Assembly: GCA_013398015.1 (NCBI GenBank) | Contig: VZRR01002859.1 | Span: forward strand, 1,240,001 to 1,304,000 | Source: Oreocharis arfaki | Lineage: Eukaryota > Chordata > Aves > Passeriformes > Paramythiidae | DNA length: 64,000 bases | Direction: 5' to 3' | Made by a program: the position numbers and the translations under genes | In this document: in pieces, positions 46,275 through 60,200 of the stretch | Layout of the letters: the number at the start of each line of letters is the position of its first letter | How positions within the stretch are numbered: position 1 is the first letter of the stretch | The notes under the pieces: generated by a model | What the model saw: only the letters and a program-made list of their open reading frames with translations | Told to the model about the DNA's origin: nothing | The model's database searches: none

Positions 46275-48537
46275 ATGTACAGAAAAAAATCTCACCTGGA
46301 TTTGTCATGGAGTTTACTGTTTTTGTCGTGCCACCACATTCTGTCACGTGATGAATTTTCTGAATAACACAGTATAATTAAACACAATGCTGCAGCTCAG
46401 ACTATGGAGCTCTTAGTGGCTCAATGTCTTCCTGATCTTTAAAGCTATTTGCACTATGCAAGTATAAATGCAAGTATAGTGGTGTGAAATTGGTAGTCAG
46501 GAGCTTATTGAGATGTATAAGGGCTTGTTTTTCTTCATGAATGTAAAGATTTATGTGTTGTCATAAAAGTGTTGAAAGAACTTCGCATTTCATGAACCTG
46601 AACACCGTTCATCAAAAGTAGAACTAACTCTGAGGAGATCAGTAGGTCACTGATTTCACACAGTGGTTCCCTGGTAAAAGCTCCTTTACTCAGGAACCTT
46701 CCCCTCTGTTCCCTCTGGGTTGGGTGTTTTTTCCTGTTGTAGAGAAAGAACAGTCTTGTCTCTGATTGAGGAATGTAAATAGCACAATGGAAATGGAGAC
46801 TTAATTTGGAGAGGGTCAGCTCTTGATTTCAAGTAGTGTAGAAGTGCTCTATTTGCAATTCTAGAACACTGTTCTTTATCACCTGTCTTCTTCATGCTAT
46901 TTGCATTTTCTTTTGTAAGTGGAGGTGCCCTTTAGCACATGGGCTAAATGCTGCTTGGGAAAAATGCAGCATTACTGTCTGAAACCTTATGGTCAAAGGG
47001 GACAAATTTTGTTAGATGATCCAATATTGCAGGTCTTGAAACTAAGTTATCTGGCATCAAACTAAGTATCTTTCAGTCAGACTGAGCTCAGTTCTTCATT
47101 CAAGAGCTTGCCTAGTCATAAGTACCGTAGTAGAGGAGTAGTAGGGTGCAAATCTACCACTTGTGTGGGTACTTACTAATGAGAGTAAGTTGTCATTATT
47201 GAAATGTGTGAACGTGTGCTCTATTTCTGTGCAAGTTCTTTTTGATAGCCTGAACAAATGGATCTTCTCTAGTCACAGAATCAGAGAAAGGTGTGGGTTT
47301 TGCGTTACTCAGTGTGGGCTTTGCCCAGCTTTTCCTTTGCAGGGTTTAACTAGAGTATTAAAGTGTGTTGTTCTTGTCACAAATCTGCACAGCCTCCCGT
47401 GAAACTCACTTGACTGGCAGCCAGTGGGGAGTTCCTTGCTGACATCTGACAGTTGCTGTATCCAGTGTGTATGTTATGGACATAGTTTTGCTCTAGTTGT
47501 GAGTTTAGATGTTTGTCTCACTGTGATGATTCCCTACAAAAATACTGAACACATTCAGTTATACATTTATCAACCAAATACCTCACTGACAAGCAAAATG
47601 AGATTATTGAAAGCCTGTTTCTCATAAAAGGTGTTAATTAGTGGTAATTACATTTTGAACCTTTAAATTCTGCAGCATGGTTTGGATATTGGAATACTGG
47701 TTTGTATTTATATCTAATTCATTCTAGATTCCCTTCTGTAAAGTGACAAATCGTTCCAAAATCTAGTGACATTTTCAGTTACCTAAAGATAGGCTGGGTC
47801 AGCTATCTTTTAATATATGCTGTTTGTTAATTATTTCTAGTAATGTTTTGCCTTTTTAGTTGCTGGTGTGTTGGAAAATACTTTCTCACACAATACATCA
47901 CCTTTTCAAATAGGAAGTGGAAATTTTAATTGGAAGCTTCTGCCTTTTCTGCATCATTACTTGGGCTTAATAATAATAGGCATAATAGGCTTAGCTTCAG
48001 GTTGTGCAAAGAGGTGGTAAAATACTGCAGTTATTTTATTTTTTAATTCTAAATCTCCATGGATTGTTGCATGACTTCATTATCTTCACATACCAGGTTT
48101 TACCCTTCCCACCACACACTCCATGAACGTTTACCTAGTTCCACTTCTTGGCATTCCTGATTTTCAAATCTAATTGCTTTCTTCAGCATCTGGATGCAGA
48201 ACTACGCTGTTTTGATTTAGCATGCAAGGAACTGGTCTCACTTTTCCATCATTTTCCTTACATTCCAGTTGGTTATCTTCGGCCTCCCTCAGCTTTGTGA
48301 TGAAGGGCTGACCCAAGTGGTGTCCAGGCCCCTGCTTGTCTGCTTTCATGCAGGTGATGACTGCTGCTGTCAGAGCCACAGGCAGGCAGTCCTTCCTGTC
48401 AGAGCTCAGGCAGGTCCTAGACACTCCTTGCCAGTATCCATGAAGTACCTGGATTTGGGACGTAATTATAGCTGTCGTCTGCACTAATAAGACAGAGTGT
48501 CTCATAAAGGCAGGGATTTTGCTTTCCTTCGAAAAAC
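46275..48537. other. Intergenic region, nothing recognised
   Basis: 2.3 kb downstream of SDHAF4. There are only short open frames without family similarity. A 111-codon minus-strand frame (48505-48170) is not recognised. Confidence 0.7.
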
Positions 48538-48538
48538 A

Positions 48539-48750
48539 GAATCACAGAATAATTTAGGTTGAAATAGACCTCTTAAGATCATCAAGTCCAACCATTAACT
48601 CAGCACTGCCAAGTCTGCCACTAAATCACGTTCCTGAGTGCCACATCTACACATCCTTAAGATACCTCCAGGGATGGTGACTCAACCGCTTCCCTGGGCA
48701 CCCTGTTTTAAGCTTGACAGCCCTTTCATTGAAGAATTTTTTTCCTAAAA
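48539..48750 (-). repeat. CR1 LINE fragment
   Basis: It begins AGAATCACAGAATAATTTAG and continues AAGATCATCAAGTCCAACCA, CCAGGGATGGTGACTCAACC and CATTGAAGAATTTTTTTCCT. A short, 5'-truncated minus-strand copy of the same subtype as the one at 2646. Confidence 0.9.
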
Positions 48751-51700
48751 TGAAAAGGCTGTTGTTAACCCATGTTATAAATAGCTGAAAAGGAATTGGT
48801 GCATGGGAAACAGAGGATACCACTTCAGTCTTGAGCAGCTTCAAGCCTTTTTTACCGCCTCCCAGGTTGGTGCCAGTGACCACCAAGTATTTGCTTAACT
48901 TGTTTATGGAATGTGTCAGTAAGACATAGGAAACTGAACATTTGGGCAAAATAATATGTAAGAGCCAAAGAGTGAATGCCGAGGGGCCCTCTTATGTTAT
49001 CTGGCAATCTGGCATTGGTCAAAAAAAGGAGCCCCGGGCTCCAGTAATAATTAAGCACAAAATCCTATGGTACTGCAAAATCTCTTGTGGTACCTGTCAA
49101 AACTAATCATGGCTTACATGTAACAAATGATACAATGATATTGTAGGGTATAAATGATCATTTATCTTTGTTTTCTTGCAGTGCCTGCAGTTAGGAAAGC
49201 GGCACTTCAGCACTTTTTTGGAGCCGTCTTCCTGCTCTTTCCAGATAATTACTATTAGCAATTCACTGGAATTTAGCATTAGGGTAAGAAAATGGCTTGG
49301 GGCATTAGCTATTAGATCAGCCATAGATACGTTTTTATCATAAATACTGGTTGAATCTTTTTTGTTGCTCTTTTTGTTAGTATAAACAGTGAAAAGCAGC
49401 AGGGGTTGTATCCTAACATTTTCTGTTAACTTTCTGGGAGACAAAGGAAAATTGTTCTGTGTGTAAGCAAATTCTTGCAGTACTGCAGGATGCTTGCGGC
49501 TCTGTTTCTTTTTCTTTACTAAAAATCTGTATGTTGTGTTTCCACAGTAGGTTTTCTCTTTTAAACTTGTTTCTGCTACTTGGCATAGATACATTTGGTA
49601 CATTATTAAAGTTATGAAGCCTTTATTGTTTGAAGGAATTATACCATAATTACCTCATCACAAAATACATGAAGTTTTAATATACACATAAAGAAAATAT
49701 TTGCTATATATTGCCTTGTTTGGATTGTATGTATTTCAGTGTTGATTTTATTAAGTTAAAACACAAGATAAACAATAGAATCACAGTTAAATTACCCTTG
49801 ATGGTAGCATATGTTTGTTAAAGACCATAGAATGTTGTTACAAATATTTACCACTTTTTCAGTTGACTGCAATAAATGATGACAAATTCCAGTGGTCTGT
49901 AGTGACAGATACATTATGTGCCTTTTTATGACCCTTATTTTGGTATTCTTATTGAAAAAGCAGCACACCATCTTGTTCTGAAATGTCAGGAAAAAGAGGA
50001 AAACTGCATTCATTTATAAGAGAAGCAGATTTGGTAGTTCTGTGGTTTTTGTAATTGTTCATTAATCAATAACAGAGCATCAAGCATATCAGAGTATAAG
50101 GAAATCATTTGTGTCTCTGTGTGCTGATGGAGATGAACACCATGCACATTTGTGGTCACTTTCTTGCTTTTGTAAAATGCAATATAAAATACCTTTGCTT
50201 AGCTGGTGGTTGGTGTTCCATGTCAGACCAGCTGAGATGTGCAGGCTACATTCTAATGTGGGTATGGCTGTGCTCCCTCTTCCAGCTCCATAACTGCTGC
50301 TCTTTGGGGGTAGTTATGTGTAATCTTCCCGAATTCTTTTGTTGCAGAAAGGATGTCCCAGTAGAAACTGAATCTTAGGTACAAAATGGCAAATCCTGAG
50401 AAAAGAGCTCTATTGAAAATGAGTGCTGTGAGGGGCAGAACTAATGAAGTTCTGTTTCCTATGAATGTCTTACACCTCCTGCAGATCAAGCATCTTTCTC
50501 CATGTTCCTGTGTTGATTGACATTATCTCCGCTAGGCCAGAGATGGGGCATCTTTCTGCCCATCTTTTCCCCCTGAGAGGAATTATTTGGACCTCTTTCC
50601 CAGCCACTGATTTCCGTGGAGCTTTCAAGAGCTTAATTCTCTTAATGTCTCTCCTTGACACCTTTTCAGAATAGGTTGGAGTTACTCACTGGCTTTTGAA
50701 GTGCGGGGGCAGCGCAGATATTGGCCTCTCATCCTTTGGAAATGAAGCTGCTGAATGACTTTGGCCATATGTATTTTCTTCAGAAATATTCAGCATCTCT
50801 CTGCATTTTTTTTCCAGTTAGAATGGATTTTTTTTTCCCCTCAAATAGCATCAGAAGTGCCAATTAAAGCTTACAGCAGAAAAGTCTTTGACATGCATTC
50901 TCCAGGCATTAAATCTCCCAGTCAGCTACAGCCTTGTGCCTGTAAAAAAATCCCATATTTTAGTGTGATTGCCATTTTTAGGGTGAAAGTGTTCAAAGCA
51001 GCTCTTTAAGGTCCTTACTTAACACATTAATTTATATTAAAGCTGACATACATGGCCCATCAAAACACAGCTGTAATTCTCAAATGTTAGCCTCTGACAA
51101 AGTCAGGTGAGCTATGCAGTGGTGGTCAGGTTAGTTCTAGAAGCCAGATACTGAACTATAGCTTCCACTGTCCTAATCGACTGTTTTAAACTTCAGTGGC
51201 TTATGTAGCCATCTGTGCTTCCTTCCTAGTTGTAATGCTGGGAGATGCCTCTGAAAGGTAGTCTTGGGGAGAGTTTGTCATTACAGATGGTGAGTGGGGG
51301 TGTTTTAAGGGCACCCTCCCCACTGACTTGAAATGCTGCCTAAACAGCTGTCCTAAGCGAGATATATTCGATGTCAGTGCTGTGCTGGTGACAAGGGGAG
51401 CCAGGGTGTCCATGAACATGAATGTGATCTACTCAGTTCCTCAGAGGGGGAGGGTTGCAGTGAGGCAAAAGGACCTGCAGTGCTTTTGCTGCCTGCGCCC
51501 TTCCCAAATGCTGCTGGCAGGGAAGGGGATGTCCAGGGCCATCTCTTAGACACCTTGTAAAAGGGAGTTACATTGTCCTAAAATGAGAGGAAAAAGGCTG
51601 ATGCTAGTACTTTAAATCCCTTCTGCCTATCCACCTCCCAAGCCAATCCCTACAGCATGATACAGCCAGGAGGGTAACACTGAATATACTCAGGTGACAA

Positions 51701-54700
51701 GTATCTCAAACCTACAAATTAGTTGGGATTTTTTTCCCTAAAAAGGGTGAAGTACATCAACCTAACAACTCACAGACTAGGAAAAAATCGTATATTTGCT
51801 CGGCAAACCTTTACTCTGCATGACTTCCTTGTGAGAGGCTATAGGACAAAGGATGGTGTGTTCCCAGTTACGATTTGAAAGCTGGGGAAAATCTCACCAA
51901 GTCTTAAAAGACAGACAAGCAAGTGTTGCTTAGCTCCGGGAGTATCCTGCTTTTAGTTTGTTTTACCCCAGGGCTTTCACTGGCAAGTTCTACAGTATGT
52001 ATGTGTGATCTTTGGACAGATTTTTTCACAGATGATTTTCTTGAGACAGGACTGCAGTAGCTGTTTGGTCTGGTAGGCATATTGTTTCATTCTCCCTGCT
52101 TTTTTTTCAACCTGATAATGACAGCTACAGCTCTTTTATTATTAAAGTGCATATTATTTAATTTCACTTTTACTTTTTGCCATCCTTGAAGTGTTTTTTT
52201 GATAGGCTGCACCCTTAGTTTCTCTGTAGTAGTAACAGGGCACTTCATAAAATTAATCACAAATTGCAGGGGTTTCTCCCTCTGCTTCTTTTCCTTGAAG
52301 GAAATCTTTTGATAATATGGGGCATTTTTGTATGTGAAGATCTTACTGACAGTCAAGAAAGATAACTGGAACTTCTCCAGTTACATTTGACTCTCAAATT
52401 TGTTTGTTATTCTGTCAAAATCTAGCTTTTGTGGGAAGTCAAAGATGCAAAGAGGGAGAAGGAGATGCCTCTAAGAAGTAGCATCAGTCTACCTGAAAGT
52501 TTTAAACATATACCCCAACTCATTTCAAGGTCTGCTTGGTGAAGGTGACTTAGCTTTTAGGGTACATTATTTAGCTTTTTTCAGAGCACGTGGCTGTGGT
52601 CCAGTCTGTCCAGTCAGGACATTCTGGTATGCCAGGACAGTCCCAGAACAAGCTTTTGTGGTTTCATGTCTTAGTTTGCACAGAGCAATCCCATGCTAAA
52701 GTAGTACACATCTGACTGGTAGGTACATGGTAGGCTCACCTGTGAATGACTGTGGGCATCAAAACCATCTCTGAAATGGCAGAGAGATTTGAGCAAAAGG
52801 GCTCAGAGAGCCAGGTGGTTACCTTCTGGTCCTATTGTCATCTCCATTTTGAAGATAAGCTGGGATTTATTCCTTCTTAAGAACAGAAATCTCAAAAAGG
52901 TGTCTGTACCTGCCACTGTTTCAGGAGATGTGCTGCATCCTCTCGTCCCCTCGCTCAGGAAGACCTCTGATGGGAGAGCACCTGTCAGGGAGAGGCTGAA
53001 TGACACTGAACAGGTGCAGGAGGCAGCAAATGTGCATTTGGGCAGCTGACCACCAGATGGTCCTTCCTATCACACTCTTTGTAGAGAACTGTGCATAATA
53101 CTGGGTGTATCACAGAGGCCTGCTGGGCTCCACAAACCCTGTGTGAGGGGAAAACCCAGAATGCTCAGTGCAGGATTTGTGCAGCTACTGTGGTGCTTCA
53201 AAGGAAGCCAGAAAACAGCACAGGGATGCAAGGAAAGAATAAGTATTTTCATTTTGCCATATTATTTAAGTAAGGGTGGCTGGAAAATGAGATGACCAGT
53301 AGTGTGCTGTGTTATGGAGGGGAGGAGAGGCAGGAGTAGGCTTCTCCACGTGAACTGCACTAGGCCTGGGCTTAACCTAGACCCTGAGCCCCAGAAAACA
53401 AGTCTCTGTTTCTGGAGTCTTACCTTCCATTCTTGTATGTCAAGGTCACTGTAACATCTAACTGATTTTTTATTATAGCCTTTTCTTTGTTGCAGCAAGC
53501 CCTGGAGTGCTGGTCTGGCTGGGATTCCTGCATTTCAGAAAACCCCAGCTGACCAAGAAAGCCCCTCAGCATGTCCATCAGCAGGTCCCTCCTCATGTAC
53601 CTTCTTTAGCCCAAAATGTTTTGAACCCTTGAACTGGCAGCTTGTGGAGGTAGGTGATACCTTGTTCCTCGCTAAGAAGAATGGCCCTGACCTGCAGTGC
53701 TGCTGCATACCTTTCATGTCTGGTCATCAGAAGAAAATGGAAAACTTACTCCCTTGTTTTATATCATAATAGAAGTTTCGGTTCTTAGCTCTCTCTTGTG
53801 TTCTTCCATCTCTGCTGTGACATGATTCCAAGATTTTTTTCCTGTCACAGAAGTAAGTCTGTTTTTTCTTTCAGTTTATAGTAACAAAAAAATGGTTATG
53901 TCCTTTCAGATTGTGTTGAAACAGGACTGATAGCAGGGCAGCACTATGATGGTGCTGGCATTAGTTTAGACCATAGTGGCACTGGAAAACATGGTGTTGG
54001 TTTGCTATCTCTGAGCAGAGGAAAGAAAATTCCTTCCGGCCTTTAGGAGAAAACTAATGTATTACGGAGTTTGCTTCATCATCGCCTGGTCGCTGGAAGA
54101 GAAGTGGTAAGGAATGGAATAGATGATGAGTGGGGATATGGAAATTTGGCAAGAAATCCCTCTAACATTTTGAGCTGCCTCATCTGTAGGAAATTCTCAT
54201 CCAACCTAATTTGAGAATAGCAGCCCAAATTTCACTTTGTAGTCCACAGAACCCTTTCTATCTGCAGTACTTCAACAGCCAGACACATATTTATAAAACT
54301 TCAGGAGTGGTCTGGATGTTGTACTGTTCTGGACACCCAATAAACATTTCCTTAAGCCTGTGTCTTGCCCATTTTCAGTTTTGTTTTTTAAAAGTTAGGC
54401 TGTCTCCAAGGAAGTTGCCTTATCAGAAGCAGTTTTAGCATGAATATGCTGCTTTTCTAAACTCAAGGGCAAGAGACCTGAATTTACTGTAGATTCTGGG
54501 AAGGGTTCAGTGTGCTGGAGAATGACTACTGATGCCTTGGTAATTTGTTGGCACTGATTGGCTTGCAGGGCTTTTTCCTTAGTCCATGAGCAGTAGAACG
54601 CAGTGGAGTGCTTCCCTGGCGGCACACATCAAGAGCAAGTTCTGTGGGAAGGCAGTCAGACGAGTTTCCTGTGGGCAGTAAGGCATGGACAGTGTGACCC

Positions 54701-57164
54701 AGCATGCAGCTGTCACAGACCCCTCTCACATGCCCTTTGTGCTGCATCCAATCACAAATTCATCCTTCCCTGTCGCCTCATTGCCAGTACTTTTACCTGT
54801 TTTCCCTGATTCCCTTGGCTACAAGCTGGGCAAACAAAAGCCACTGCAGAGGGTGTGGGTCACCCTGCTTTCCTGCTGCCCCTTGTAGATGCAAGATAAC
54901 CCACAGGCTTGCTTAATAGCATCCCAGCTTTGTCCTCTCAGGGCAGATGGGCTCTGCAGGCTGCTAAGCCCCCATTGTCCTCTCAGACACCATACAGGCA
55001 GCAGTCCGGACTCGCGGCATTTCCTGCTGGGTACTAGTCATGGGGTTCTCCTCTCTGGTCAATAGATGTGTGTTGTTCCTCTCCATGGAAGGATACCTCC
55101 CACACAAAGCTGAAAATGAAAATTGGAACTGTTTCTAGAACATTAATATCTACATACATTTGCATATCCTTATTCACATATCTATATATGTACACACACA
55201 CACCCCTAATACAGAATCATTTGCCCATTTCATCCCTGTGTGGGAGGTTGGTGCTTTATAAAACCATTTCACAATGCATCAAAACTTCATAGATAACAGT
55301 TATAATAAAGTGTTTTATGTAGTAAAAGTACAGCTAATAGTGTTTCTTCTGGAAATATTCTATAGAATTTTGAAAACTGAAAAAGTTACAGGCAGATCAA
55401 GACTGGTTTAAAAGGCAAATTACTAGTGTCTCTTCTCCACTTCTGAGAAGCTGTTTAGCAAATGGCTTTTTTTGTGACTAATAAAGAGGAATCCTGGTGG
55501 AATACACCAAACTGGAAAAGAATTGATAGTGTCTGCTAGAACTATGCCCAAAATCCAGCTAGGCCAGCAGCCTTCATCTGACAAAGGTGCTTGCTTGCTT
55601 CTACCAAGTTCTTTGGTAGAAGTCCTCTCGTAGAAGACATTGTGGCAGATCAGTGGGACAATTTTTTGTTTCAGTCTTCCGTTATCTCTTACCATGGTCT
55701 GATACTTTGGCTTTTAAGTCTGTGAAGTTTTTCAGTACAATTCTCTTTCAGACCCTGTTTTCTCAAGCAGTTCTATGTCTTGTACACAAAATAAATTGTC
55801 TAGAGACAGGACTAGACAAAAGGTATAAATTAACTTTGGAAATCATTTAAGGACCATTTGATCAGCTGCTCCTTTGAAACTGTTTCTAATGGTTGTTTTA
55901 ATGCTGTGATTAGTCAAGAGGACCTGTAGTGTTTCGTAAGTGGGAAAAGAGAGTCAATGAAAAGATAAAAATCATTAAAGAAAGTGATTTAGAAGATAAA
56001 TTTAAGATAGTAGAGACCTAAACAGCTGTACATTTCTAGGGATTTTAACGTATGTGAGACTGAATCCAGTGTGAATAAAGATACCTTTTTTTCCTCATTG
56101 CAAATATTCAGTTGAAGCCACAAGAAGGCATGTTGGGTATTTCTCATTTGTAATAACAACATCATTATGCTCTTAGAGCAGTGGGAGAAGAAAATTTGAA
56201 ATGCTGCCAGATGCAGTTATATTTCTCAGTGGAGAAATCTCTCTGAGTATATCAGTCTTTTGCTTAGTTCTGTTTTCAAAATTCACACTCAAAAGTGAAT
56301 CCTTGTTTATGCCTATTGAATTTTATAACTTCTATTTTCACCTGAAATTCTACTATGAACAGTATCTAATTTCTGTGATCTGTATCCTGCCTTCGAATTG
56401 CATGTGCCAAAACAAGAGGATGGAGGACTGTGTCATTCTTGGTTTCTCCTTAGGTACGCACAATTTGCTGTATCCCTGGCATTAAAAAACAATTTCTGGC
56501 CAACTCTAGCCCATATTTCTTACTCTTCTCATCCAGTTGAGGCTTGTGCAGCTTCTGTACCTCGCGGCATTTGCTCTTCTACTTGTATTACTGTTCTGCA
56601 ATGGTCACAGATGTGGCACAGAATGCTTCCTTTGCATCATCGGTAAACAATGGGAAGAATTTGGAAAATACATGGAGCCTGATACTTGATAATCAATGTT
56701 CTCTCAGTTTGTGGTCAACAGTGCTCAGAGGCTATGTCATATGAACTAAACCACATCAGTCGTGGCTGAAGTGTCTTTAAGAACTAGAAAAACAAGAGTT
56801 CAATGGAGTTTGTGTATGTGAATGAATTTACTATAGTTGGCTGAGGGGGGGGGATGCCAGCTACTGCCCAGAGTAAGGAATTAGGGTCTGCAGAGGACAA
56901 TAGTAATAAAAAATTCTTTGGAAATATTCTTGTGCACATACCCCTTACTTCTTGAGTAAGAATCAACTCAAATATGATACATTCACATACGTTACCTCTC
57001 CAAAGTGTACAGGTATTAATACTCTTGGATGCTAATCTGAGATATTTTTAAAGGCAGGGAACTGTGGACACTGTATGTAGCCTGAGAAAGCACCAGAGAA
57101 AAGACAGAGAGCTGAAGTCTCATTCTGCTCTCCAGGCTGCTGACATTCTTTGTGTGTATTCTTT

Positions 57165-57202
57165 GTTACATCAACATGTGTCTGTTACATCAACATGTCC
57201 CT
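57165..57202. repeat. 19-bp imperfect tandem duplication
   Basis: GTTACATCAACATGTGTCT is followed directly by GTTACATCAACATGTCCCT, with two mismatches. Confidence 0.95.
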
Positions 57203-60200
57203 CAAAGATGAAATCAGTATCAGGAGAATTTTGGAAGAATTATTCACCTAAACCCTCACAATAGGAAGAAAGGATTATTTTTGTTGCACATACAAGACAA
57301 TGCAAGCTGAAATACCTGAAGAGAATCAACGATTAACATAAGCATCCCAGCACACCCAACATCAACACTTTGCACAACTAGAGGCATCTAAACAAAATTT
57401 GAGATAACACTGTTCAGCCAGGTGAAGGTGAGCCTGCTTGTGAAAGGAGTCTGCTTCTCAGACTCCCTGCCAGTCAGCATCTGCAGGCTATTTCATATGG
57501 CATAGGGGCTTATGTCAGAAAAACATATGTAACTGGCCTCCACTAAAGGCTACAGAGGATGAGAGGAACATGGGAGGAGACAAAGAAGCTGCATCTCTTG
57601 GTTAGACTGAGGTGAAAACAAACACATGCTGTCGTTGGGCAAGTGACCTCTTGAAAAAATCGGCTAACCCCCAGATTTTAACACTCTAAACCAAGTGTGT
57701 CACATTCAGACTGCCTACACCGTGTGCACCCTTAGTCCATTCTTACACGCCTTGCTCAGTGCAAGTACATGTGTGTGTGACCAGGATAAAACTCAGAAGG
57801 AGCAATGTTATCAGTGCTTGTGCATCACCTTAGGCTCTTTTGGCCACTTTAAAGTGGTTCTTTTCTGTAATACTCGATAGTTTTTCTCAGTTTTTACCCT
57901 TCCAGGAGATTCTTTTTTTTTTCAAGGTTTCATTAATATTAAAATCAGGGTATTGGAAGGAGGAGAAATCCCTTCTTCACGTCAATTTACTATCAAATTA
58001 TTTGCTTTTATAATAACAATTTTTTTTCACAGTGTCTATGCTAGAAGTACAATTTAAACAAATTGCATCTGTGCATGTTGTTTAGCTTTGAAAATTTAAA
58101 GAAAAAGAGTAGGACTCCTCACAGCAATCATTCACTAATAGCAAAGCTTCAAATTTTGCCAACCATGTAGATTTCATCTGATATATTTTTAAATGTTTTC
58201 CTTCACCCACATTTGTATTAAAAAAAGTTAAAATACTTTACAAATATTTATGCTCTCTTTTTAGTTTACTAGAAAGGAACTTTTCCATAGCAGAAAACAT
58301 TTCTCTTTTGTTTTGGCCACATATAAAAAATGGCAGCTTTAGGACTAAAACAGAAGGCTCTACCTCCACCTGTATAAGCCCCACAGCTAAAGCAAGACAT
58401 GTAGAGCACCTGGTACATGCATTTTCAAGCCCAACCAAGTGGGTACCCACCCACTGGGCATCTCTCAGCTGGAGACCAGCTCTGCAGGCTCTTCAGTCTT
58501 CACCCTGATTTTCTCAGGTGCAAGAACTTCTCTAAGGAGTCTTCATCTTAAGAGATGTGGAATCTAAGACACATGGGGTATTCAACCTCAGCCAGAAATA
58601 GAGTCAGAAGTGGGAAAACCTGCTACTTTCCAGTTCTGCTTCCCTGATGTATATTCTTGGGAGCTTCGATTCCAAGATGAGTCATGCCAGAAACTCTCCT
58701 GTAGCTAAGGCATCTTAAGGCTGTAAAGGGTCAACAGAGTGAGGCAGCTGCTCTCAAGTGCATGAAGCAAGTGTTTCCTTGGACCTCAAAATCCATGCCA
58801 TCTTCTAGAAATAAATGCAAAGCACATAGATATTTCAGAAAGAATAAATGAACACCAGGCAAATACCTTCACCTTAACCCAAGCTCCAGGGATACAAGAC
58901 TTGATGATAAAATGTTATTTAGCAGCACTTTACCTCTGCAAATCTGGTATCACATTAAAAGTCAACCAGTACATTATGTTCATTGTATTCATGGGGAAAC
59001 TAAGCCCTTGGAGGTGGAATGACATGGTCAAAGCCAGATCTGGGTCTACCTGTATTGGATTAGACCCATTTCATCCAGAAAATGTGCTATCTCTGACTAC
59101 AGCCACCAGACACATCCCAGGAAAGTATAAGAAAACCACGTGTGTTGACAAATCTGCCTAGTTACATTACTGTGAGGTGCAGAAGGGAGGCTGATGAAAT
59201 TGGTGAGTTAAATCTTCAGTCAAAAAAGAAAAAGACATAGGAATTTTTTTTTTCACATGATACAAGTAGCTTATGGAAATGCATGCTAGAAAAAAAAAGG
59301 CGAGAAAGCTCAGAATTGTAGTTTTAATTTACACTGTCAATGTCATGTAACTCACCCTGAAATCAGAGAGCCACCTAAAGCGCTTAGTTAATCTGTCATG
59401 TCTCCAAAGGCTGCACCTCAAAGGACATGAAACTACTGAAATGCACAGTGAGAAAGTCACCAAGAATATAAGGAACTTGTATAATACTGACATGGATAAA
59501 TTTCAGTACTGGAGTGGCACCCCGGGAAATTTTCTGCATGGTTATCTGAGGCTCAGGCAGTGAAATTCAGCTAAAACCAGAGGAAGCTGTGAATTGCTTG
59601 CTGTGTTTTGACTGTTAGGACTTCAGAATCATCAGGGACACAGAAAAACCATACTTACTCCTGATCTTGAGAGATTTCATGGAAAACAGCCCCAAGCTAG
59701 AAATGAAATGAAATGTTTATTAACATCCAAATGTAATCAAACTAAAAATCACCTCCCATGGAAATACCAGAGGAGGATACCAGTCCAACAATACGTTTCC
59801 ATCAGATGCGATTTAAACAAAATTTTGGTTTGCATTTTTCCATTGATTAAAAGTCATACTATCATCACAGTCTCCCCTGAGTGCATTGAAGGGGTTCAGC
59901 AGTCTATTTCAGCATTCTGAGTAGGATTTCTATGGAATAGTGTGTCAAAAGGATGACATTTTAAAAGCTGCATGATTATCAGAATTTAAGAACTTTCATA
60001 GTTTGGAAAGATCTAAGGTTTGTTAGAACTATTAATGTGTTGGCATTACTTAAAATATGCCACCATTTTTTTTAACCTTGTTAATTCACTTACTAAGAGC
60101 CTCCTGCTAAGGCTAACCACTTTTACTGCCTAGTAAAGAAAATACCAAAAGTCTTATCTGGCATTAAAGAGCTGTCATGGACATGAATGCTCTATACATG

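Noticed and set aside
55423..55695. 90-codon minus-strand frame, considered as a retroelement fragment
   Set aside because: No recognisable gag, pol or other motif, and no flanking repeat ends.
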